A stretch of 64,000 bases of DNA from contig NZ_JAYKGK010000005.1 of assembly GCF_036860675.1 (NCBI RefSeq), forward strand, positions 124,001 through 188,000, written 5' to 3'. How positions within the stretch are numbered: position 1 is the stretch's first letter; each line of letters opens with the position of its first letter. The DNA is from Rosettibacter primus. Lineage in GTDB: Bacteria; Bacteroidota; Ignavibacteria; Ignavibacteriales; Melioribacteraceae. Below the pieces are notes generated by a model that saw only the letters and a list, made by a program, of their open reading frames with translations, was not told where the DNA came from and ran no database searches. A program made the translations under genes and the position numbers. Shown in pieces: positions 53,505-61,767 of this stretch.

Positions 53505-55457
53505 TTATTTTTCTTCAACCAAAGCAGGTTCGATAGCTGGTATAATTAATTCAGTATGTTGCTGACCATAATTTTCTTCAAGTTTATTCCACCAGTTTAG
53601 TTTTAATATCAAAGAAGTTATTAATAGAACAGACAAACTAATTAACATAGATTTGAATTCACGTATAACCAAAAATACTGGGGTACACATCAATGTAATT
53701 TGCCATGCCATTCCAACAAGGATATTGAACATATCACGTTTGAAATTTTTATTTGCTTCGAATTGCGGATCTATCTTTTTTACTTTTTCATAAATTGGTT
53801 TCCAAAAACCCCATGGACGAACATTATGATAAAATTTCATCAATACTGTATCATCTTCAGGTTTAGTCAATAATGTTGCTACTACACATCCAACTATTGA
53901 ATTAAAAAATATAATCGGGAATGAGTTCATACTCGGATTGGCAGGCAAGGGCCAATTATTTATGAATGTAATTAATCCAATTTTTTCCAGTAATAATAAA
54001 ATTAAAGATGTTGACATACCTGCAACCATTCCCCAGAAATAACCATATCCATTAAATCGCCACCAGTACCATTTCAAAACATTAGCAGCAGTATAACCAC
54101 CCCACAGCGATGCGACTATCCAAAGTGCAATTTGATTTATTGATTCAACAAAAAATCCAATGCTAATACCAACTATAACAACTCCAAGCGAAGCAAGGTA
54201 GCTCATTTTTACATACTTTTTGGGTTCTGCATTTGGCTTAATATAACGTTTATAAATATCATTAACAATGTAAGCTGGTGCAGCATTTACTGTTGCAGCA
54301 AAGTTGCTCATGAATGCAGCTATGAATCCAGCCATTAAAAGGCCAAGTAATCCTGCAGGAACATAATTAGCTAAAACTTCCGGCAAGATTGCCTCAAAGT
54401 CAGGACTTGTAATTGAACTTTTATATAATGAATCAAAATTTGTTAAAGCAAGTACTGTTAATCCAGCTGCCATAAAATATCGAGTTGGGTTAAGCACAAC
54501 ACTGACAAGTGAATTCATCTTTGCTGCTTCTTTAGGACTTCTTGTAGAAAGTATTCGTTGCATGTCATAATTTGGTGCTGGTCCAGCAGCAGCAACAAAA
54601 AATCCTTTAAATAACATCATGCCAAAAAATAATCCAAAGAGCGAGTAACCATCATTTGCTATCCAGTTATTGAAAGCTTTTACTTTTGTAGCCACAGCAG
54701 AATTTACAGTTGACCAATCCAATCCCAGATTCCATCCAAAAGCCATACTTTTCCAGCCTTCTGGGATTACACTATTAATCATTTCAGGAGAAACATGATA
54801 CATTGCAATAATTCCAATTGCTATAGCAGATACTGAAAGAATGCAGTATTGCAAAACTTCTGTTGCAACAACACTCATCATCCCGCCTTTAACAACATAC
54901 AGAGTTGTTAATCCCATTAAAATTAGTGCATAGAGATTAGCATTTATTTGAGGGTATTGAACCAATGTTTCTGGATTTGTAATTATAGGCGGCAAAAATG
55001 CAGCAGCAAATTTTCCAATACCTTTAAAACCATATGATAAAAATCCGATTACACTAATTAAAGCATAAATCACTACAATAAAATGTGAAAGGGTAGCTCC
55101 TTTATCTGTGCCAAACCTTGTTTTAATCCATTCAGCTCCAGTCATTACATTAGATCTTCTCAACCACGGTGATAAATAAACCATCAAAAATATTTGATTA
55201 AAGACAGGCCATATCCAAGGAATCCACATACTTTTTAATCCATAAACAGAAAGCCAGTAAACTATAAGCATTGTTCCTGCAATATCAAACATACCTGATG
55301 CATCTGATACTCCAAGCATCCACCAGGGAAGGCGATTACCTCCAAGAAAATAATTATGTATATCCTTAGAAGCTCTTTTTGAAATATAAAATCCTATAAA
55401 AATTGTCGTTGTTAAATAAAGCAGTATGATTGTGATATCAATAATATGAAGGTGCAT
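53505..55457 (-). CDS. Sodium:solute symporter family protein (SSS)
   Basis: From the ATG at 55457 (MHLHIIDITIILLYLTTT) it has 650 residues; a start 25 codons earlier would run into the terminator hairpin. It has about 13 hydrophobic segments and the SSS core signatures: DIHNYFLGGNRLPWWMLGVSDASGMFD near residue 40 and GLLGLLMAGFIAAFMSNFAATVNAAPAYIVND near residue 370, the sodium-site region. C-terminal segments extend beyond the core. It likely brings the oligosaccharide or a monosaccharide across the inner membrane with sodium. Placement between surface genes and GH5/GH94 suggests cellobiose uptake, which is inference. Confidence 0.85.
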   Translation of the reverse strand: MHLHIIDITIILLYLTTTIFIGFYISKRASKDIHNYFLGGNRLPWWMLGVSDASGMFDIAGTMLIVYWLSVYGLKSMWIPWIWPVFNQIFLMVYLSPWLRRSNVMTGAEWIKTRFGTDKGATLSHFIVVIYALISVIGFLSYGFKGIGKFAAAFLPPIITNPETLVQYPQINANLYALILMGLTTLYVVKGGMMSVVATEVLQYCILSVSAIAIGIIAMYHVSPEMINSVIPEGWKSMAFGWNLGLDWSTVNSAVATKVKAFNNWIANDGYSLFGLFFGMMLFKGFFVAAAGPAPNYDMQRILSTRSPKEAAKMNSLVSVVLNPTRYFMAAGLTVLALTNFDSLYKSSITSPDFEAILPEVLANYVPAGLLGLLMAGFIAAFMSNFAATVNAAPAYIVNDIYKRYIKPNAEPKKYVKMSYLASLGVVIVGISIGFFVESINQIALWIVASLWGGYTAANVLKWYWWRFNGYGYFWGMVAGMSTSLILLLLEKIGLITFINNWPLPANPSMNSFPIIFFNSIVGCVVATLLTKPEDDTVLMKFYHNVRPWGFWKPIYEKVKKIDPQFEANKNFKRDMFNILVGMAWQITLMCTPVFLVIREFKSMLISLSVLLITSLILKLNWWNKLEENYGQQHTELIIPAIEPALVEEK

Positions 55458-55490
55458 GTTGAATACTCCAAAGATTGAAAAATTAATATA

Positions 55491-55530
55491 AAAAAAGTCT
55501 GTGCCTTTGCTTTTGGCAACAGGCACAGAC
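55491..55530 (-). terminator. Strong Rho-independent terminator
   Basis: On the minus strand GTCTGTGCCT pairs perfectly with AGGCACAGAC (10 bp; 55521-55530 and 55497-55506), with a 14-nt loop that can itself pair TTGC/GCAA. It is followed by six U. It ends transcription of the surface-protein part of the locus. The symporter-GH5-GH94 genes may depend on partial read-through or a separate promoter. Confidence 0.9.
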
Positions 55531-55550
55531 AAGTATGCATCAATAACTAA

Positions 55551-57230
55551 TTATTTGAGAAGCATCATCTTTCTAGCAACAGTTATATTGCCAGCATTAA
55601 GTTGATAGAAATAAACACCACTTGAAAGATTTTGAGCATTAAATTTAACTGTGTAAGTTCCTGCATCTTTTGTTTCGTTTACTAATTCAGCTACTTGATT
55701 ACCTAAAATATCATAAACTGCAAGTTTTACTTTTTCTGTCTTTGGGATTGAAAATGTAATCTGTGTAGTCGGGTTAAATGGATTGGGATAATTTTGTTCG
55801 AGTCTGTAATCTGTAACAATTGGGTGAGATTTTTCTTGCACACCTACTACTAATGGAGCCCCAAGAACTGCAGTTCCAAATAATCTAGGTTCGAGCCATG
55901 AATTATCACCATTTTCCAGCCACCATTTATTAATTGATTCACGATGGTCTCCATCATTATCGTTCTGTTGAACTTCAAGACCAATCACAGTGCCTTCAAC
56001 AGCCGGGATTAATAAATTCTCTAATGGAATTTTAAATTCTACATTATAACCTAAGTCGGTATCAACAATCTTGAATTCAATTCCATCAAATTTTTTCAGT
56101 CCTGCTGCGTTTATGTTATTTAGATTCCCGGCTTCATTACCAATAAATTCATGACGGAATGCAAGATGAATATCATCTTTATTATCATAGCTTGCACCTT
56201 TACTATTATCTGCATCGAAATATAATTCAACAGCATCTCTTTCCCAGCTATTGTTATGAACATCAATAATGACATCATCATATGCAATGCAAATTCCATA
56301 AATATTTTCATCATCATAAGCTAGATAAGTTCTTACAAATGCATCGTGTAAATCATCAGGGAATTTTTCTCCATTGCCATGTGAGTTTTGAGTGATATTA
56401 TTAAGTTGAGAATAAATTTCGTCCAATTCACCATCTATTGTAATTGTAGTGCCTGCAGGTAATTTTTGAATTTCAAATTTATCACTTACAACTCTATCAC
56501 TGAGTACTGCAGTTCCAAACAGTCTTGGTTCTAACCATGAGTTATCGCCTTGTTGTAACCACCATTTACTTATGTGTTCACGATGGTCACCGTCATTGTC
56601 ATTTTGCTGCCATTCAATACCAATTAATGTTCCTGCTACAGGAGGAATTAAAAGATTTTCTAATGGGATTTTAAACTCAAGCCAGTATCCTCCCATTGAT
56701 GTTGTGTCATCCAGAATTTTAAATTCAATTCCATCAAATTTTGTTAATCCTGCAGCATTAATATTTTTGTTCTGAACATTGGCTGCTTCATTATCAATAA
56801 ATTCATGACGGAATGCAAGATGAATGTCATCTTTATTATCATAGCTTGCACCTTTACTATTATCTGCATCAGTATAAAACTCTATTGCATCTCTTTCCCA
56901 TGAATTATTATGCACATCGACAATGATATCATCTTGAGCGTAGAAAAGACCATATAGATTATCATCATCCCACATTAATTTAGAAGCACCAAATAAATCT
57001 GCCCAGCTATCTGGCAATTTTTCTCCATTGCCGTATGAGGTCTGTAAATTCCAATCAAGAGTTTTCCATACTGCATCCTGTTTGCCATCAATTACAGGTG
57101 CGATTGTTGTTTTAGGAATTTCATAAAGCCAGCCGCCTTTAACTTTTGCAAGCTGACCATTCTGTGCATGTAAAATTCCCGCAGTGAAAACTATAAGAAC
57201 AAATAATTGTAATAGTTTTTTGATTAACAT
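55551..57230 (-). CDS. Secreted tandem CBM9-like protein with T9SS type A sorting domain
   Basis: A 559-residue protein: signal peptide (LLQLFVLIVFTAGILHA), two CBM9-like modules (about residues 30-245 and 250-460) and a type A sorting domain (LEQNYPNPFNPTTQITFSI ... SSGVYFYQLNAGNITVARKM). Both modules carry VDVHNNSWERDA, DADNSKGASYDNKDDIHLAFRHEF and QQNDNDGDHRE. A ~75-bp stretch is almost identical at a 654-bp offset (56140-56220 and 56794-56870). It probably binds beta-glucan at the surface. It is the counterpart in this locus of the CBM9-like protein at 22761, with little sequence in common outside the fold and tail. It ends just before the strong terminator. Confidence 0.75.
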   Translation of the reverse strand: MLIKKLLQLFVLIVFTAGILHAQNGQLAKVKGGWLYEIPKTTIAPVIDGKQDAVWKTLDWNLQTSYGNGEKLPDSWADLFGASKLMWDDDNLYGLFYAQDDIIVDVHNNSWERDAIEFYTDADNSKGASYDNKDDIHLAFRHEFIDNEAANVQNKNINAAGLTKFDGIEFKILDDTTSMGGYWLEFKIPLENLLIPPVAGTLIGIEWQQNDNDGDHREHISKWWLQQGDNSWLEPRLFGTAVLSDRVVSDKFEIQKLPAGTTITIDGELDEIYSQLNNITQNSHGNGEKFPDDLHDAFVRTYLAYDDENIYGICIAYDDVIIDVHNNSWERDAVELYFDADNSKGASYDNKDDIHLAFRHEFIGNEAGNLNNINAAGLKKFDGIEFKIVDTDLGYNVEFKIPLENLLIPAVEGTVIGLEVQQNDNDGDHRESINKWWLENGDNSWLEPRLFGTAVLGAPLVVGVQEKSHPIVTDYRLEQNYPNPFNPTTQITFSIPKTEKVKLAVYDILGNQVAELVNETKDAGTYTVKFNAQNLSSGVYFYQLNAGNITVARKMMLLK

Positions 57231-57319
57231 AAAATAACCTCCCTATTGTTTTTGATTATTTTTTTAATTCAGGATTTTGAATAAAAGATTAATTTCTTAA
57301 CACTTTTCATTAATTAATT

Positions 57320-58525
57320 TTATCTTCCTAAATAAGGTGCTCCATTTCTATCCATTCCCATTTTGTAAACTCTAACAGAATCTTTTAAGAGAGTACCTCG
57401 ATTTAAGTAAACAAACCTGCTATTACCCCAAATAATTTGATCAACTCTTTGAGGTAAAATATTGTCTACATAGAATGGCGTTATTGTATTATCCTTTTCT
57501 AAAACAAAGATTGAGTAACTTGGATGATTTTTTAAGCATAGATATATTGAACCATCATTGCTTATTGTAAATGAACTTATATCACAATTACTGAATTCTG
57601 GATAACTTTTAATATCAATTATTAATTGTACTTCGCCAAGGTTACCTTTTGAATCAATGATTGGAATTTTATAAAGTGCTGATGAACTTGCTGCATAAAC
57701 AAAACCATTGTAAACTCGCAATTCAACAATTGTAATTCCGTTAAGCTTTTGTGTAGTAATTATATTTTTATCAGGATTGACTACATAAATTCCATTTGCT
57801 TTTGCAGTGTATAAATTCCCTTTATCATCAAAATCTAATCTTGAGGTTACGTTTGGTAGAGTTACATATTTTTCAGTTTTCCATGCAGAAACATCCATGC
57901 GGTGAATATCTGTTTTATCAATTGGAATATAGAGATATCCTCCGGGTCCAAATTTCAGGTCAGTAATTCTTGCAAAGTCGTTGCTTAATTGAGGTGACTG
58001 AGTAATTTCCCTTCCATCGAATTTAAGTACATATCGGCGTGTTGCGATAAATAAATTTTCTTGCTTATCAACTTCTACAGCAAATAAATTATAAATATAG
58101 TTACTGAAATTACCATAGCGAATTACAGGTTGTTCTAATTTATAATTAATAATTTTTGCAGTACCAAGTGCATTAGGATTAAGGACACTTATATGAATAG
58201 GTTTGCCATATTTATCATCTGCTAAAGCAGGTCTATAAATTACAATTCTATCAGAAGAAATATTTTTAATCTTAGCCGGTTTTCCACCTATATAAACCCA
58301 TGTTGTATCGCCTCCGCCAGTCGCAAAATCACTTCCTGCAATAATAATTTCACGAACACCAGCAATAGCAGAATCTTTAGGAATAACTCCTGTTACAACA
58401 GGGCTTTTTGAATATGTTTTATTCGGGTCATTTATTAAGCTCGGTTCCTCGTACTTGGTGCAGGCAAATACAAATGATAAAACAAAAAATATAGTTAGAT
58501 ATTTGATAAAAAATTTTCTTTTCAT
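57320..58525 (-). CDS. IPT/TIG-domain beta-propeller lipoprotein
   Basis: A 401-residue protein with a lipobox (FVLSFVFACTKYEE). An IPT/TIG domain follows (VTGVIPKDSAIAGVREIIIAGSDF ... VYIGGKPAKI, residues 40-125), then a propeller-like region with repeats such as NLFIATRRYVLKFDG, GYLYIPIDKTDIHRMD and GNLYTAKANGIYVVN. Such lipoproteins often bind glycans at the cell surface in polysaccharide loci. It takes the place where SusE/SusF-like proteins would be, between the PorV-like and CBM9-like genes. Function inferred; no catalytic motif. Confidence 0.65.
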   Translation of the reverse strand: MKRKFFIKYLTIFFVLSFVFACTKYEEPSLINDPNKTYSKSPVVTGVIPKDSAIAGVREIIIAGSDFATGGGDTTWVYIGGKPAKIKNISSDRIVIYRPALADDKYGKPIHISVLNPNALGTAKIINYKLEQPVIRYGNFSNYIYNLFAVEVDKQENLFIATRRYVLKFDGREITQSPQLSNDFARITDLKFGPGGYLYIPIDKTDIHRMDVSAWKTEKYVTLPNVTSRLDFDDKGNLYTAKANGIYVVNPDKNIITTQKLNGITIVELRVYNGFVYAASSSALYKIPIIDSKGNLGEVQLIIDIKSYPEFSNCDISSFTISNDGSIYLCLKNHPSYSIFVLEKDNTITPFYVDNILPQRVDQIIWGNSRFVYLNRGTLLKDSVRVYKMGMDRNGAPYLGR

Positions 58526-58540
58526 GATTTCACCTTCTAT

Positions 58541-59518
58541 TTACAATGAAAAACGTGCTGTAAATCTTTGAACATTATTAAATACCCCAAATGGTGTATA
58601 AGCATAATCGAACTGGATGCCGAACGAAGAAATTCCCACTCCAAATGATACATTATTTTCATAGTTGCCAAAGATATAACCACCACGAAGTGAAAAAACA
58701 TTCATGAAGTTATATTCCATACCAATCTTTAACTGTTCAGGATGTGAACGAGGATGTGTTGAATCGAGAGTAATAATTAACGACTGATTTTTTGTACCAA
58801 TGTCAACAAAATCAAACAGATTGGCTGAGATACCTACTGTAAAAATTAATGGTAATTGAAAACCTTCTTCTTCGAATTTTATTTCAGAAGAAAAATTTCG
58901 AACTGACATACCAAATGCAAGGCTCTTAAAGCCAGTTTTATAGACAGTGCCAAAATCATATGCAATTGCTTTGGCTTTATTTTCTTTTATCTTTGTTGAA
59001 TTTCCATCCGGAACAATACTTTCACCTAAAGATTGAACTGCATACCTAATTTGTGCACCAACTCCAAATTTATCATTTAACATTTTCGCATAACCAATAC
59101 CAACTGCATAGGCTGATGGTTTAAGTATTTTTGTATCAATATAACCTTGTTCATTATTGGCAACGATTGTCCCTTCTACTTCACCGTAATCAACTGATTG
59201 AAAACTCAATCCAATTACACCATAATCTCCATAAAAAGGAGATATAATTATACTTGCCGAAATATGCTGTATATCCGCAATCCACTTATTCACACTAAAA
59301 TTAGAGCTGATGAAATTAGGCATTTCGGCCATACTTGCCGGATTATGAAACAATGCTCCAGAATATCCTGAAAAAGAATTTACAGCCTCTCCCATTGCAC
59401 TTGAACGAGCATCAGAAGTGACATTGAGAAAATTAAAGCCTGTTTGAGCTAATTTTACCTGGCCGAAAGAGAGTGTTGTAATGAATAAACTAAAAAGTAT
59501 TAAATATAATTTTCTCAC
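58541..59518 (-). CDS. PorV/PorQ-like outer membrane barrel protein (paralogue of 15598-16572)
   Basis: A 325-residue protein with a signal peptide (LYLILFSLFITTLSFG). The family start reads QTGFNFLNVTSDARSSAMGEA and ALFHNPASMAEMPNF. Amphipathic strands follow, with GMEYNFMNVFSLRGGYIFGN and a C-terminal VQRFTARFSL strand. It has almost the same length as the PorV-like protein at 15598 and the same neighbours. It could help export or anchor the T9SS-type proteins made in this locus. Confidence 0.8.
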   Translation of the reverse strand: MRKLYLILFSLFITTLSFGQVKLAQTGFNFLNVTSDARSSAMGEAVNSFSGYSGALFHNPASMAEMPNFISSNFSVNKWIADIQHISASIIISPFYGDYGVIGLSFQSVDYGEVEGTIVANNEQGYIDTKILKPSAYAVGIGYAKMLNDKFGVGAQIRYAVQSLGESIVPDGNSTKIKENKAKAIAYDFGTVYKTGFKSLAFGMSVRNFSSEIKFEEEGFQLPLIFTVGISANLFDFVDIGTKNQSLIITLDSTHPRSHPEQLKIGMEYNFMNVFSLRGGYIFGNYENNVSFGVGISSFGIQFDYAYTPFGVFNNVQRFTARFSL

Positions 59519-59547
59519 GATTATTTCTCCTCTTCAAAATTTTATAA

Positions 59548-61740
59548 TCATCTTATAACTATAAACTTTTTGTATGTGTTATCACCTCTTCTAAAAATTA
59601 TATTGCCCGAATCATCATAAATATCCTCTGTGACCTCAAAGTGAGCAATATACAATCCGCTGACAACAAGTTGTCTTGATGATGTTAATGAATGCCAGAG
59701 TTCATCACCGCTTCCATTAACATGGTCGATAGTTTCAATTAAATCTCCTGATTCTGTATAGATTCTAATTTTGCATTTAGGTGGAAGCCCATAGAACGCA
59801 ATTCGATCCGGTGTATCAAGACCAAATTGAAGTTCTCTTGCTCTAATATTGTAAGGATTAGGAACAATCCTGATTCCTGAAAGATTATTTCCTGGAGGAC
59901 GAGTTAAAAATGCTTCTCGATTTGTCATTGTATAATATTTACTGCTTACGAGAGGGACCCCTGGTTGAATATTGTTTGTAGAGCCATCATCTTTAGTTTG
60001 AATATAATAGAAGTAATTGAAACCGCGCTTTGCTGTCTTATCTTCAAATGTATTTACAACATTGTTTTTATCACATTCAAAGATCAATGAAAATGTTGTG
60101 TCGGTTCTGCCTTCTGCACGATAAATTCTATAGCCGTTAAAGTTTGGCCAGGTCTCTGCACTCTTAGACCACTTAAGTATTATTCTATCTCCACCAGAGT
60201 AAACATAAAATTGGTCTGGCGGTGGAGGTGGTTGTGGTATATTGTAATTACTTTTGAAATTTGCTATTGCTCTTCTAAATGCTTGAAATAAAGAATCTTT
60301 GCCGGTAAATACCCATGTATTTTTGTAAACATTACGGTCTGAGGTCTCTGTACCATTTGGAAGAATATAAGGTGGAGTTCTATTAAACCATTTATTAACT
60401 ACTTCTCTATTTTTTACTCTGTCAATACCAGCAACAGCCTCAGCAATAACAATTCTCACACTGTCACCTGGTGCAATATTATAAGGACCAAATCCTAATG
60501 TAGCTGAATAACCACCAGCATCACTGCCCCAAGTATTTGCGAATGCAGTAGGCCAGCCTGTTTGAGGGTCTTTTCCAATTTCTTCGGCATGAGTTTTAGG
60601 TGGATGCCCACCTTTCAAAAATTCATTATACTTTCTTGTCATTAAATTTTCATTGTATTGGTCTGCAGGTTGAACAGGACTGTCAGAACCAGTATATATT
60701 GTTGTGATAAGTTTATCGGGGTCATTAGATTTATCTTGTGGTGATTTATCGGCGTGCAATACAACTACTCCAGCAAAATTTGTCCCGGCCATAATAGAAC
60801 CATCTGTATGCCGCGGCAATCCAATATCTTCAGCTATGCCTGGCGAGCCAGACATAGGACCATAATATGACCATATTGCTTTAAAACCTTCCGGGTTAGG
60901 ATGATTTGGGTCATGACCTATTGCATCATTAATTGTATTTCTCCCCCATGATGTTGAACCTGGTGCCCAGCCATTTAAATATGATTCACCTGCAAAAGCA
61001 TATCTAAATTCCCAGAAAAATATCACATCTGTTAATGTTTTAGGCTGGTCAACTTTAACCAATCTTGGTGTTGGTTGAGAATTGTCTACTACAATGCCTG
61101 TATTCTTAAAAACATATTCATATATGATATAGTTATCGTGATATTGTTGTGAAAATGAAAGAATTTTTCTTGAAATTGTAATTCCAATATCTGTATGAAC
61201 TTTATTTACTATCATTCTGTCGCATGGTAAATCCGGGTCAATTTTATCTAATTCGTCATCATAATCTCTGTAAGAAGCACTTGCATCGTCAACATAAACT
61301 GCAGGATGATCATATTTCCCTATTAGAGAAAATTCTTCTGAATAAACATCACTTCCAAGATAAATTTCTCTTGGTCCAATACAGAGAACTTTATAAGGAA
61401 ATGTTTTACCCTTCAAGTTATCTACCATTTCTGTAAAATTTGTTGTGCCAATCCATAATGCCTTTGAAACATTTACACCTTTATTTCGTGTGTATTCAGA
61501 AGGCCATATTAAGCCATCCATCTGGTCAACATTGAGGAAACCTGATCGGCCTCTTCTGCCATATTCTACCTCGGCACCTGCACTGGAAATCCAATGACGA
61601 AGTGATGATGTAGAAAGCCATTTAACTTCCTGTTGTTGAGGACCCTCAATTTGTGCATATGTCACTTTATTAAAAAACATCATGAATACTATGTAAAGTG
61701 ACAATCTTATTAATGCAGTAACTAAATTTTTCTTTATCAT
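59548..61740 (-). CDS. Large secreted surface protein with FlgD/T9SS-like C-terminal domain (paralogue of 16601-18811)
   Basis: From the ATG at 61740 (MIKKNLVTALIRLSLY), preceded by AGAGGTGA, it has 730 residues. It has a signal peptide, a body with ISRKILSFSQQYHDNYIIYEYVFKNTG and LGFGPYNIAPGDSVRIVIAEAVAG, an FN3-like segment (FNGYRIYRAEGRTDTTF) and a C-terminal domain from RIVPNPYNIRARELQFGL to KKFIVIR. Both protein and neighbours match those of 16601-18811. It probably works with the TonB receptor, 27 bp upstream, in glycan capture. Confidence 0.6.
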   Translation of the reverse strand: MIKKNLVTALIRLSLYIVFMMFFNKVTYAQIEGPQQQEVKWLSTSSLRHWISSAGAEVEYGRRGRSGFLNVDQMDGLIWPSEYTRNKGVNVSKALWIGTTNFTEMVDNLKGKTFPYKVLCIGPREIYLGSDVYSEEFSLIGKYDHPAVYVDDASASYRDYDDELDKIDPDLPCDRMIVNKVHTDIGITISRKILSFSQQYHDNYIIYEYVFKNTGIVVDNSQPTPRLVKVDQPKTLTDVIFFWEFRYAFAGESYLNGWAPGSTSWGRNTINDAIGHDPNHPNPEGFKAIWSYYGPMSGSPGIAEDIGLPRHTDGSIMAGTNFAGVVVLHADKSPQDKSNDPDKLITTIYTGSDSPVQPADQYNENLMTRKYNEFLKGGHPPKTHAEEIGKDPQTGWPTAFANTWGSDAGGYSATLGFGPYNIAPGDSVRIVIAEAVAGIDRVKNREVVNKWFNRTPPYILPNGTETSDRNVYKNTWVFTGKDSLFQAFRRAIANFKSNYNIPQPPPPPDQFYVYSGGDRIILKWSKSAETWPNFNGYRIYRAEGRTDTTFSLIFECDKNNVVNTFEDKTAKRGFNYFYYIQTKDDGSTNNIQPGVPLVSSKYYTMTNREAFLTRPPGNNLSGIRIVPNPYNIRARELQFGLDTPDRIAFYGLPPKCKIRIYTESGDLIETIDHVNGSGDELWHSLTSSRQLVVSGLYIAHFEVTEDIYDDSGNIIFRRGDNTYKKFIVIR

Positions 61741-61767
61741 AACTCTATCACCTCTGATTTTCAATTT

